A DNA stretch of 34,954 nt, from positions 1 to 34,954 of the forward strand of contig JAFQRF010000081.1 of the NCBI GenBank assembly GCA_017410195.1, read 5' to 3'. The notes under the pieces are model-generated. The model made no database searches and was not told the DNA's origin. It worked only from the letters and a program-made list of their open reading frames with translations. The position numbers and the translations under genes were made by a program. Within the stretch, counting starts at the first letter, position 1. The number at the start of each line of letters is the position of its first letter. Below, piece by piece: positions 26,605-34,062 of the stretch. The DNA comes from Clostridia bacterium. Lineage in GTDB: Bacteria > Bacillota > Clostridia > Oscillospirales > Acutalibacteraceae.

Positions 26605-27858
26605 TTATTTCTTATAGCTTGCGATTCCGCCCTTTTTATCATAAAGCTCTGCACATTCCTTGCAGATTTTAAGCGAAAGCTCAATGCATTCGGGGCTGAT
26701 GTTATCCCATGTATCCTCACGGGTGTGGTAATACTTTTTGGGATTATGGTTAACGCCGCAGAAGCCTGCAGCTTCAAGACCCTCCTGAGTAAACGCATCG
26801 GAATCGATTGCACCGGGATAAAGCTGCGCTCTGGGCATATCTATGCCGCACTTAAGACCTGCTTCGCGGATAAGGTCGCCGACTGCCTTGCTGGAGTGAA
26901 CCGAGCCTGTGCAGCCGATGTTGTAAATCTGGAGCTGGTCAACTTCACGCATTGTATCCATGGCGATGAAAATGGTTTCAGTTTCAAGGAATTCCTTCTT
27001 ATGCTTTCTTGCAAAGGCTCTTGCGCCTCTGAGACCCGCTTCCTCTGAGCCTGAAAGAAGGCAGCCTACCTCTGTGTTTTCAAATCTTTCGTCGGCATCA
27101 AACATATCCTTGATAACTGCCATTGCGATGTAGTTTGCGGAAAGATTGTCATTTGCGCCGTCAACAATAACCTTCCAGTTAATGAAGAAGAGAATAAGAA
27201 TGAAGAAGGGAATAAGGCAGAGCATAACAATGCCGATAACCTTCCATGCGCCCTCGATTTCGGGAGCAACAAAGCCGTTCATTATTGTTTTAACCATCCA
27301 GATGATGCTGAAAATCGCAACAACAAACATGCCGATGATTGCGCCTGCCATGACGGGAGCAAGAGCCTTAATGCCGCCGTGGTATGTATAAGTCCACTCC
27401 TGAGCAGCATCGGTATGACCGCCGAAGATGATGCGGCGCTTGACTTCACCTTTCGGTTTTCTTACAGCATAAACGTTTCTTGAAACTGCCTTGGGGAAAA
27501 GCTTGTCAACAAAGGGTCTGTAGAAAAGGAATTCGATTATAAACATAAGAAGATCGGCTATCATAAGCACACTTGCAACGATTGAAAGCCAGGGTGCATA
27601 CGGAGTAAGCCAGAAAAAGATTGCGGATAGAATTCCGAAAATACCCGCAACGGGGATAAAGCCCATGAAAGCTTTGGGATGAAGGTCGAAATCCTCCATA
27701 ATAACTTCATCCGAATACTTTTCAAGCTCTTTTTTGAGATAAGCCTGAGCATCTCTTTCGGACTGAGTGCCGGGCGCTCTGTCCTTGAACTTTTCGCAGA
27801 TGGTGCGAATTCCGTCCGTCATGTACTTAAGCGTTTCTTTTGAAACAGTCTTTGCCAT
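26605..27858 (-). CDS. Membrane-embedded M28-family zinc peptidase
   Basis: A 417-residue aminopeptidase-like protein. All five zinc ligands of the M28 family are visible: H148 (GGHTDA), D237 (GANDNLSA), E273 beside the catalytic E272 (GSEEAGLRGA), D301 (AMDTMRE) and H378 (YYHTRED). Hydrophobic segments occur at about 67-84, 89-112, 168-190 and 206-227; the last two are inserted between the first and second zinc ligands, which is unusual, as most M28 enzymes are soluble or have membrane segments only at the ends. There is no signal peptide. The side on which the active site lies cannot be set by eye. An AGAGGT site precedes the ATG. Its neighbours are a four-helix membrane protein and a lipoprotein. 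Confidence 0.88.
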   Translation of the reverse strand: MAKTVSKETLKYMTDGIRTICEKFKDRAPGTQSERDAQAYLKKELEKYSDEVIMEDFDLHPKAFMGFIPVAGIFGILSAIFFWLTPYAPWLSIVASVLMIADLLMFIIEFLFYRPFVDKLFPKAVSRNVYAVRKPKGEVKRRIIFGGHTDAAQEWTYTYHGGIKALAPVMAGAIIGMFVVAIFSIIWMVKTIMNGFVAPEIEGAWKVIGIVMLCLIPFFILILFFINWKVIVDGANDNLSANYIAMAVIKDMFDADERFENTEVGCLLSGSEEAGLRGARAFARKHKKEFLETETIFIAMDTMREVDQLQIYNIGCTGSVHSSKAVGDLIREAGLKCGIDMPRAQLYPGAIDSDAFTQEGLEAAGFCGVNHNPKKYYHTREDTWDNISPECIELSLKICKECAELYDKKGGIASYKK

Positions 27859-27915
27859 AATATAACCTCTTTCTTTAAAATTTTTCCCTGTTTGTTTTTT
27901 CTTCGTGTTTATTTA

Positions 27916-28542
27916 TCAGTGCTTTTTTCCGGTAAGCTTTTCTTCTTTGGGTTCACCGATTTCGATAATATAGAAAGAAGCGGTCCAGACAAGAAGGAAG
28001 ATAAACGTAAAAATAAGTCCGTTCTGGAAGCCGGCAAGCGAAATCGCTTCAATCTTGATAAGACTGCCGAGAATTGAGGTCAGAATGCCCGAAGAAAGAA
28101 CATCCTTGACACCGATAACGCCCGTTGTGATTACCGATGCGGCAGATTTGAAGCAGGTAACCATAACAATTGTTGCGATAAGACCTGCAACGCTTGCGGC
28201 AATAACGGGAATTCTTTTATCGCTGCAGATTGACCATATAATAATAAAAATCGCAGCAATAATAACAACAACAAGTGCGACACCCGAGGCAATAAGCCTG
28301 CCGTTGATGAGATCAAAGGCTTCGGGCCATGAAAAGCTTGATGATTTGACTCCGTCATAAATGAATGAGAAATAATGCTCACCGCGGATGATGTCAATGA
28401 TATCCTTGACCGAAAGAGTTTCGTGAAGACCCGCTTCAACAACGGTTGTACCGATTCTGAAATAGATAAAGTCCATTAACAGAATAACGGGGAAAACAAC
28501 AGCCGCAAGCAGGGCATTGACTATTCTGTATAAATATCTCAT
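27916..28542 (-). CDS. Four-helix membrane protein of unknown function
   Basis: A 208-residue protein with hydrophobic spans near 8-28, 85-108, 112-135 and 176-196. A charged region between the first two spans carries an aromatic SFIYDGVKSSSFSWPEAFDLI. The segment SVITTGVIGVKDVLSSGIL suggests a further re-entrant or amphipathic stretch. The C-terminus is basic (EEKLTGKKH). An AAAGGAT site precedes the ATG, 27 bp after glnS. It lies between glnS and the M28 peptidase on the same strand, so it is probably in that operon. No family was recognised. Confidence 0.8.
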   Translation of the reverse strand: MRYLYRIVNALLAAVVFPVILLMDFIYFRIGTTVVEAGLHETLSVKDIIDIIRGEHYFSFIYDGVKSSSFSWPEAFDLINGRLIASGVALVVVIIAAIFIIIWSICSDKRIPVIAASVAGLIATIVMVTCFKSAASVITTGVIGVKDVLSSGILTSILGSLIKIEAISLAGFQNGLIFTFIFLLVWTASFYIIEIGEPKEEKLTGKKH

Positions 28543-28569
28543 TTTAAAAATCCTTTCTTAATGCCGTTC

Positions 28570-30228
28570 TTATTTCCACGATGACTTAAGGTCAACCGTT
28601 CGGTTGAAAATGAGCTTTTCATCGGTTGAGTTTTTGTCAACGCAGAAATATCCCTGCCTCATAAACTGGAAGGTATCGCCGCATTTTGCATTGCCGATTC
28701 CGCCTTCAACAAGGCAGCCGCTAAGAATTTCAAGGGAATTGGGGTTAAGGTAATTAAGATAATTTTCTTTGCCGTCAGCCATGGGGTTTTCTTCGCTGAA
28801 AAGACGGTCATAAAGACGGATTTCGCAGGGGACGCAGTCCGAAGCGCTGACCCAATGAATTGTTCCCTTAACCTTTCTTCCGTCAGGAGCTTCGCCGCCC
28901 TTGGTTTCGGGGTCATAGGTGCAGTGAACGCAGGTGATTTCGCCGTTTTCATCGGTTTCCCAGCTGTTGCAGGTTACGAAATATGCGCTCTTGAGACGAA
29001 CCTCATTGCCGGGGAAAAGTCTGAAATACTTCTTGGGCGGCTCAACCATAAAATCGTCACGCTCAACAAAGATTTCTCTTGAGAAATGAACGGTTCTTGT
29101 TCCGAGTTCAGGCTTGAGAGGATTGATTTCAACCTCGATTGCCTCGCTCTGTCCTTCGGGATAGTTGTCAATAACAACCTTGAGGGGACGGAGAACAGCC
29201 ATTGCTCTGGGAGCGTTTTCGTTGAGATTATCTCTTACGCAGGCTTCAAGCAGACCGTAGTCAACAACGCTGTCTGCCTTTGAAACACCGATACGGTTTA
29301 TAAAGTCACGGATTGCCGCTGCGGGATAGCCTCTTCTTCTCATGCCGCTGAGAGTAATCATTCGGGGGTCGTCCCAGCCGTCAACGGTTCCGTTCTGAAC
29401 CATTGCAAGGTTGTATCTCTTGCTGGTTACGCAGTAGTTGAGATTAAGTCGTGCAAACTCAATCTGTCTGGGAGGCTCTTCAAAGCCGATTTCCTTGATG
29501 AACCAGTCATAAAGGGGTCTGTGATTTTCAAATTCAAGCGAGCAGAGTGAATAAGTTACGCCTTCCCTTGCATCCGAAAGAGGATGCGCGAAGTCATACA
29601 TGGGGTATACGCACCACTTGTCGCCCGTCTGATGATGGTGAACATGAGCGATTCTGTAGATAACGGGGTCACGCATGTTGATGTTGGGCGATGCCATATC
29701 AATCTTTGCACGGAGGGTTCTTTCACCGTCGGCAAACTCGCCTGCAGTCATTCTTGCAAAAAGGTCAAGATTTTCCTCGACCGAACGGTCACGGTAGGGG
29801 CTGTTCCTGCCGGGTTCGGTAAGAGTGCCTCTGTATTCTCTGATTTCATCGGCAGAAAGGTCGCAGACATAAGCCTTGCCGTTCTTGATAAGCTTGATTG
29901 TGCATTCATAAATAAAATCAAAATAGCTCGATGCGTAAAGCACCTTGTTCCACTTGAAGCCGAGCCATTCGATATCTGCCTTTATAGCATCAACATACTC
30001 AACATCCTCCTTTGAGGGGTTGGTATCGTCAAGGCGGAGATTGCATTCGCCGCCGTATTTTTCGGCTGTTGTGAAATCAATGCAGATAGCCTTTGCGTGG
30101 CCGATGTGAAGATATCCGTTCGGCTCGGGCGGAAAACGTGTCTGGATTCTGGTGTTGACTCCGTTGGCAAGATCTTCGTCAATGAAGTCATATATAAAAT
30201 TTGACGGTGTGGTATTAAGTTCGTCCAT
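28570..30228 (-). CDS. glnS: Glutaminyl-tRNA synthetase
   Basis: Charges tRNA-Gln directly with glutamine in the cytosol; class I enzyme of 552 residues, the normal bacterial size. The HIGH motif lies in [17 protein letters not shown] near 32-48, and the KMSKS-like loop reads VTSKR. The GlnRS-type beta-barrel anticodon domain fills the last 200 residues ([15 protein letters not shown]). Most Firmicutes lack this enzyme and make Gln-tRNA by the GatCAB transamidation route, so transfer in the past is plausible. It follows gltX with a miniature repeat (A4) in the 68-bp gap. An AAAGGA site precedes the ATG. Confidence 0.96.
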   Translation of the reverse strand: MDELNTTPSNFIYDFIDEDLANGVNTRIQTRFPPEPNGYLHIGHAKAICIDFTTAEKYGGECNLRLDDTNPSKEDVEYVDAIKADIEWLGFKWNKVLYASSYFDFIYECTIKLIKNGKAYVCDLSADEIREYRGTLTEPGRNSPYRDRSVEENLDLFARMTAGEFADGERTLRAKIDMASPNINMRDPVIYRIAHVHHHQTGDKWCVYPMYDFAHPLSDAREGVTYSLCSLEFENHRPLYDWFIKEIGFEEPPRQIEFARLNLNYCVTSKRYNLAMVQNGTVDGWDDPRMITLSGMRRRGYPAAAIRDFINRIGVSKADSVVDYGLLEACVRDNLNENAPRAMAVLRPLKVVIDNYPEGQSEAIEVEINPLKPELGTRTVHFSREIFVERDDFMVEPPKKYFRLFPGNEVRLKSAYFVTCNSWETDENGEITCVHCTYDPETKGGEAPDGRKVKGTIHWVSASDCVPCEIRLYDRLFSEENPMADGKENYLNYLNPNSLEILSGCLVEGGIGNAKCGDTFQFMRQGYFCVDKNSTDEKLIFNRTVDLKSSWK

Positions 30229-30253
30229 AGTGGGTACTTCCTTTCAAATTTAA

Positions 30254-30297
30254 ATGAAGAATGAATAATGAAAAGTTAAAAATCAGAAATTATTCAT
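30254..30297. repeat. Heptamer-array element, miniature copy A4
   Basis: Arms only, no GC core: four 7-bp units on the left (ATGAAGA first, GTTAAAA last, 30254-30281) and one inverted unit at 30291-30297 that overlaps the gltX stop codon. It lies between gltX and glnS. It could be a deletion derivative of an A-class copy. Confidence 0.65.
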
Positions 30298-31958
30298 CAC
30301 TTAAGGTTTTCAAGTGTCTTTGTAAGTCTTGATCTGATTTCATCCTCGCCGAGAAGATTCATTATCGAATAAAGGTCGGGCGTATTCTTTCTTGAAGTCA
30401 GAGCGATACGGATAACCGTTGAAACGTCGCCGACATGACCCTTGAAGGCTTCGGGATTCTTCTTGTATTCCTTGACATTGGGGGTGAAACCGAGAGGCTC
30501 GCACATATCCTTGATTCTTGCGAACCATTGGTCTTTGTCGTCAGCAAGAGAGAATTCGCCGAGATACTTTTCGATTATCGCCGCCGCATCTTCGTTTGAG
30601 ATGTTTTCGGGCATTGTGTAATCAGGAGTATAAAGCTCGTTATAAAGATATGAGAAATAATCCTTGACCTCGTTCCATTTTGCAATGTCTTTTCTGGGCT
30701 TGGGATTTTCTCTGTCGATATTGACGGCAGCGGTTGAAAATTCGGGGTCTGCCGTGAAAATATCATAAAATTCGGGGTCATAGACCCTTGCCCATTCGGC
30801 GATGTTATCGTAAACCTGCTGTGCGGTCATGACCGAGATAACGTTTTTGCTTACGTCGTTGAGCTTGACGAGGTCAAACAGACATCCGCTTGAACTCATC
30901 TTTTTAAGATTGAAGGGGAACTTCGAAATATCCTCTTTCGGATTTGCTCTGCGCCAATCCTCAAAGTTCGAGTTGAGAAGAGTGAGCAGATATTCAAGCA
31001 CGCTTTCCTTGGGGAAGCCTTTTTCAACAAAGTAGCTGACAGCTGCTTCGGGGTCCTTTCTCTTTGAAAGCTTGCGCTTATCGCCTGTTTCTTCGTCTAT
31101 CTTAAGCACCTGCGGAGTGTGCGCAAACTTGGGAAGCTTAAAGCCGCAGGCTCTGAAAAGCTCGATGTGCTTGGGTACGGAAGAAATCCACTCTTCGCCG
31201 CGGATAACGTGGGTTGTTCTCATAAAGTGGTCATCGCAGGCGTGTGCGAAATGGTAGGTGGGAATTCCGTCGGATTTGAGAAGAACCTCGTCGATTATGT
31301 TTTCGGGCATTTCAATCTTGCCTCGGATAACGTCGTCGAACATTATCTTTTTATCGTCGCTGCCGCCTGAGCGGAGTCGAAGTACCCAAGGCTTACCCTC
31401 TGCAAGATTCTTTTCGATATCTTCAAGGCTGAGGTCACGGCATTTTGCCCATTTTCCGAAGTAGCCCCAGATAAGAGCATCGCCCTGTTCCTGCTCCTTG
31501 CGAAGCTCGGCAAGCTCGTCCGCCGTGCAGAAGCAAGGATATGCAAGACCCTTTTCAACAAGGCTCTTTGCAACAGTCTGATAAATTTCTGCACGCTGGC
31601 TCTGTGTATAGGGACCGTATGCGCCCTTTTCGGTGCCGAAGCCGGTTACACCTTCGGTAAATTCAACGCCGAAATAATCAAAGCCGTTGATGATAGCTGA
31701 AACGCCGTCATCGATTTCACGCTTTTTATCGGTATCCTCAATTCTGAGGAATGAAACTCCGTTTGTTGCCTGAGCGGTAAGCACATCAACAAGTGCGCCG
31801 AAAAGTCCGCCGATGTGGAGATATCCCGTCGGCGACGGAGCAAATCTCGTTACTCTTGCGCCCTCGGCAAGTCCTCTTTCGGGGTAAAGCTCCTCATAAT
31901 AATCGGGAGTTTTGTCGATATGGGGAAAGAGAAGCTCTGCCAGTTTTTTATTATCCAA
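30297..31958 (-). CDS. gltX: Glutamyl-tRNA synthetase
   Basis: Charges tRNA-Glu; class I synthetase. The HIGH motif is in FAPSPTGYLHIGGLFGA and the KMSKS loop reads KLSKRKD. At about 553 residues it is longer than the usual 470-490, with the extra length in the C-terminal half. The frame opens at a GTG (31967) that touches the AGAGG site and has no spacing; a TTG at 31958 lies 8 nt from that site and gives MDNKKLAELLF, so it is the likelier start. Having both GluRS and GlnRS side by side suggests that this GluRS need not mischarge tRNA-Gln. A candidate promoter lies at 31995-32022. It heads a six-gene minus-strand series. Confidence 0.95.
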   Translation of the reverse strand: MDNKKLAELLFPHIDKTPDYYEELYPERGLAEGARVTRFAPSPTGYLHIGGLFGALVDVLTAQATNGVSFLRIEDTDKKREIDDGVSAIINGFDYFGVEFTEGVTGFGTEKGAYGPYTQSQRAEIYQTVAKSLVEKGLAYPCFCTADELAELRKEQEQGDALIWGYFGKWAKCRDLSLEDIEKNLAEGKPWVLRLRSGGSDDKKIMFDDVIRGKIEMPENIIDEVLLKSDGIPTYHFAHACDDHFMRTTHVIRGEEWISSVPKHIELFRACGFKLPKFAHTPQVLKIDEETGDKRKLSKRKDPEAAVSYFVEKGFPKESVLEYLLTLLNSNFEDWRRANPKEDISKFPFNLKKMSSSGCLFDLVKLNDVSKNVISVMTAQQVYDNIAEWARVYDPEFYDIFTADPEFSTAAVNIDRENPKPRKDIAKWNEVKDYFSYLYNELYTPDYTMPENISNEDAAAIIEKYLGEFSLADDKDQWFARIKDMCEPLGFTPNVKEYKKNPEAFKGHVGDVSTVIRIALTSRKNTPDLYSIMNLLGEDEIRSRLTKTLENLK

Positions 31959-31994
31959 AACATACACCTCTGTAAAAATATTTATACTCTATTA

Positions 31995-32022
31995 TTATTA
32001 CAGAAAACTCCGCAAGTATCAA
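31995..32022 (-). promoter_or_regulatory. Candidate promoter of the gltX-glnS series
   Basis: On the minus strand, TTGATA (32022-32017), 16 bp, TAATAA (32000-31995), about 37 bp before the proposed TTG start. The -10 is one of several AT-rich options. Confidence 0.5.
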
Positions 32023-32066
32023 GATATATTTTTAATTTTTTTCATTTATATTGGGGTTTTTTTCGG

Positions 32067-32090
32067 ATTTATTCGCCAAACGGAATAAAT
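32067..32090. promoter_or_regulatory. Inverted repeat between gltX and the M23 gene
   Basis: ATTTATTC (32067-32074) and GAATAAAT (32083-32090), perfect 8-bp arms with an 8-bp spacer, in the divergent gap. It could be an operator or a weak hairpin. No clear sigma-F or sigma-A promoter for the M23 gene was found in this gap. Confidence 0.35.
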
Positions 32091-32149
32091 GACACTTGCA
32101 ATGGCAAAAATATGGGTGAAATTAAACGGAAAACAAAAATTTTATTTTT

Positions 32150-32224
32150 GTAGGGCGGGATGCCCACATCCCGCCGTCTGAGTTTCATCTGAAATTGCGG
32201 CGGCTTGAGGGCAAGCCGCCCTAC
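32150..32224. repeat. Palindromic GC-rich element C2
   Basis: A 75-bp element with perfect 9-bp inverted ends, GTAGGGCGG and CCGCCCTAC. Each half forms its own hairpin: GGCGGGATG/CATCCCGCC on the left and GGCGGCTTG/CAAGCCGCC on the right, each with a loop of only 2-4 nt. It is far more GC-rich than its flanks and ends 37 bp before the M23 start codon, so it lies in or next to that leader. It has the look of a small mobile palindrome. Confidence 0.75.
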
Positions 32225-32261
32225 ACGAATTTTATGTTTTCGTTTGAAAAGAGGTTATACT

Positions 32262-32948
32262 ATGAAAAAGAAAATCAAGAAATACCCCAACATCTATCTT
32301 GCACTTTTTGTATGTCTGCTTGCGGTCGGAGTCGGCTCGGTTGTGGGGCTGACAAACCGAAGCTCAACCGATGAAACAACCGATTTCAGCCGAATCACCG
32401 TCACATGGAGCGTTGAAAACGAGCAGCCGCTGACGGATGAGGCGAACATCGGCATCAGCGGCATTGCGGACGAACGTATTTACACCGTACCCGAAACGAC
32501 AGAGAAGATTGAAGAAAACAAGCCGTATTCAGGCAATTTTGCCATGCCCATGGGTACGGATATCATCAAGGATTTCAGCAACGGCGAAATGGTGCTTTCA
32601 AAAACAATGGGCGACTGGCGTATACACAACGGAGTTGATTTTGCAGGCAGCGCAGGCAACGAGGTTGTTGCGGTTGCAGACGGCACGGTCACAACCGTTT
32701 ACGATGACAGCTTCTGGGGTACGGTTGTTGAAATCGACCACGGCAACGGCATGACGGCACGCTACTGCGGACTGAAAAGCGGAAGCTGCCTTCCCGAGGG
32801 CAGTGAGGTGAAAAAATACGATAAAATCGGCTCGCTCGGTCATATCCCCGTCGAAATCAGCGACGAGGACCACCTTCACCTCGAAATCCTCATTGACGGC
32901 GAAAATGTTGACCCGCTCAAAGCTCTGAACAAAGTCGGAGAGAATTAA
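32262..32948 (+). CDS. SpoIIQ-like membrane-anchored M23 peptidase
   Basis: A 228-residue protein; the frame opens at 32205, but the ATG at 32262 with an AAGAGGT site is the start. One N-terminal membrane span (11-30) is followed by a linker and an M23/LytM domain from about 88. The zinc ligands are complete: H122 and D126 in HNGVDF, then H204 and H206 in DHLHLE. This layout matches forespore SpoIIQ, which forms the engulfment channel with SpoIIIAH; clostridial SpoIIQ keeps the zinc site while that of B. subtilis is degenerate. General cell-wall M23 peptidases share the fold, and no spore gene is adjacent. It lies downstream of repeat C2 and upstream of repeat A3. Confidence 0.8.
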   Translation: MKKKIKKYPNIYLALFVCLLAVGVGSVVGLTNRSSTDETTDFSRITVTWSVENEQPLTDEANIGISGIADERIYTVPETTEKIEENKPYSGNFAMPMGTDIIKDFSNGEMVLSKTMGDWRIHNGVDFAGSAGNEVVAVADGTVTTVYDDSFWGTVVEIDHGNGMTARYCGLKSGSCLPEGSEVKKYDKIGSLGHIPVEISDEDHLHLEILIDGENVDPLKALNKVGEN

Positions 32949-33065
32949 ATGAAGAATTAAAAATGAATAATGAATAACTGCGGAAGGGCTTCGCCCTTGC
33001 CCGTTATAATAAGCGTCGCAGACCCTTAATTCTTCATTCTTCATTATTCATTCTTCACTATTCAT
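32949..33065. repeat. Heptamer-array palindromic element, copy A3 (reverse orientation)
   Basis: Starts on the base after the M23 stop codon. The left arm (32949-32976) is four units in exact 7-bp phase whose order equals that of the right arm of A1/A2 read on the minus strand, so this copy is inverted. The right arm (33025-33065), on the minus strand, is six units ending ATTAAGG, then GGTCTGCG. The core has GGGCTTCGCCC and a TATAAT. It is the first of three stacked elements in the 460-bp gap before the rpsO promoter. Confidence 0.85.
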
Positions 33066-33086
33066 TCCGAATTAATCTATGATTAT

Positions 33087-33152
33087 GGCGGCCGCCATTT
33101 GTCACCCGGCTCCCCATGGGCACGAATGTGCCACCGTTTAACGGCAGCCGCC
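33087..33152. repeat. GC-rich palindromic element between A3 and B3
   Basis: Bounded by GGCGGC and GCCGCC, with an inner GGCAC-GAAT-GTGCC hairpin (33119-33132) and a CCCATGGG. It is distinct from the heptamer elements but resembles C1 in its short hairpins. No ORF with a ribosome binding site was seen. Confidence 0.5.
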
Positions 33153-33229
33153 TTGCTTTTGAGAGATGTTTTTTGAAATGAATTGTGCTTAGCGCACACG
33201 AAGAATGATTTGTTGATTCGTAACATTAC

Positions 33230-33340
33230 GGACAGGCTCCGCCTATGACCGATTTATAATTGTTTTCAGTTTTTCAAAACAATATAAAAATCGGAGCATA
33301 GCGACCGTTCACTTTGCACTCTGCATTCTGCACTCTGCAC
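33230..33340. repeat. Heptamer-array element, copy B3 (one arm kept)
   Basis: The right arm (33306-33340), on the minus strand, is five 7-bp units (GTGCAGA type) followed by GGTCGCTATGCTCCG. The other end keeps the GGCTCCGCCTATGACCG core seen in B2 but has lost its array. The interior holds GTTTTcagtttttcAAAAC, a stem in the middle. It lies 70 bp upstream of the rpsO promoter. Confidence 0.75.
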
Positions 33341-33409
33341 TCATAAAGCCTCTCAATCCATTCTATGCCGATACAAAAATTCGGGTATAAAATAAATTCA
33401 AAAAAAGTC

Positions 33410-33438
33410 TTTACATTTTGATTTTGTTGTGATATAAT
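33410..33438 (+). promoter_or_regulatory. Sigma-A promoter of rpsO
   Basis: TTTACA (33410-33415), 17 bp, consensus TATAAT (33433-33438) with TG just upstream. It gives a leader of about 100 nt. Confidence 0.85.
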
Positions 33439-33444
33439 TCCTTT

Positions 33445-33544
33445 TGCACATGCCCGTTTCTCGGGTTGCGGAGTAAACCTCAACGAGGTGTTCACCTGCC
33501 GCATTCTGGGTTCCGAGGCAAATAATTAAATGAGGTGAAAGAAA
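33445..33544 (+). promoter_or_regulatory. Structured rpsO leader, probable S15 autoregulatory RNA
   Basis: Nested helices: CTCGG/CCGAG (33460-33464 with 33513-33517), TGCGG/CCGCA (33467-33471 with 33499-33503) and ACCTC/GAGGT (33477-33481 with 33485-33489). TTCACCT (33491-33497) is complementary to the ribosome binding site AGGTGAA (33533-33539), and GAGGTG at 33485 repeats that site. S15 is known to repress its own mRNA through varied leader structures in several bacterial groups, so this is a good candidate. Confidence 0.7.
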
Positions 33545-33808
33545 ATGACACAGGCAGAAAAGACCGCAATCATGCAGGAATATGCTCTTCACGAGGGCGA
33601 CACGGGTTCACCCGAAGTTCAGATCGCTGTTCTTACAAAGAGAATCAACGACCTTACCGAGCATCTCAAGGTTCACAAGAAGGACCATCACTCAAGAAGA
33701 GGACTTCTTATGATGGTTGGTCACAGAAGAAACCTTCTTGCATACCTTCAGAAGGTTGACATTGAGCGTTACCGCGCAATCATTGCAAGACTTGGTATCC
33801 GTAAATAA
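33545..33808 (+). CDS. rpsO: 30S ribosomal protein S15
   Basis: Primary 16S rRNA-binding protein of the 30S platform. At 87 residues it is of standard length. The conserved stretches [29 protein letters not shown] and HRRNLLAYL are intact, covering the rRNA-binding residues. The ATG is set by a GAGGTGA site. It has its own strong promoter and a structured leader, is followed by a stem-loop, and then pnp, the widely conserved rpsO-pnp order. Confidence 0.98.
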   Translation: MTQAEKTAIMQEYALHEGDTGSPEVQIAVLTKRINDLTEHLKVHKKDHHSRRGLLMMVGHRRNLLAYLQKVDIERYRAIIARLGIRK

Positions 33809-33818
33809 TTTATCAATG

Positions 33819-33851
33819 AAGCAGGCAGGAATAATCAACTCTTGCCTGCTT
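33819..33851 (+). terminator. Stem-loop after rpsO
   Basis: AAGCAGGCA (33819-33827) and TGCCTGCTT (33843-33851), a 9-bp stem with a 15-nt loop. The trailing bases (TGTGTCGTTTT) are a poor U-tract, so some read-through into pnp is expected. Confidence 0.65.
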
Positions 33852-33888
33852 TGTGTCGTTTTAACAGGCAGATTAACCTATTAAAACA

Positions 33889-34062
33889 CTACCGTGATAT
33901 CGCTTTAAACCGATATCGGCAATCGCATCTTTCAGGCGGCTGTTTCCCCGGTTTTAGCGGTAAATCGAGCATTTAAAGCTGATAATTGAATGTTGGATTT
34001 ATTGCTAAACCCAAATCCGCCGCCTGTGGAAATAAAAAATTTTTACAGAGAGGTAAAAGATT
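33889..34062 (+). promoter_or_regulatory. Structured pnp leader with a long imperfect hairpin
   Basis: CAGGCGGC (33933-33940) pairs with GCCGCCTG (34019-34026). Inside, 33950-33966 pairs with 33996-34011 (16 pairs, one bulge, two G-U), then 33968-33976 with 33986-33994 (9 pairs) around a 9-nt loop. A smaller GATATCG/CGATATC hairpin precedes it at about 33895-33917. No clear promoter was found between rpsO and pnp. In E. coli, RNase III cuts such a leader stem and PNPase then represses its own mRNA. Confidence 0.7.

Noticed and set aside
32205-32261. Longer start of the M23 gene
   Set aside because: The first 19 codons lie partly in repeat C2 and read as basic, non-conserved residues; the ATG at 32262 has an AAGAGGT site and begins a proper membrane anchor.
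33066-33229. tRNA or other structured RNA gene before rpsO
   Set aside because: Hairpins are present, but there is no cloverleaf, no TTCGA-type T-loop and no CCA-like acceptor; a repeat element explains the hairpins better.
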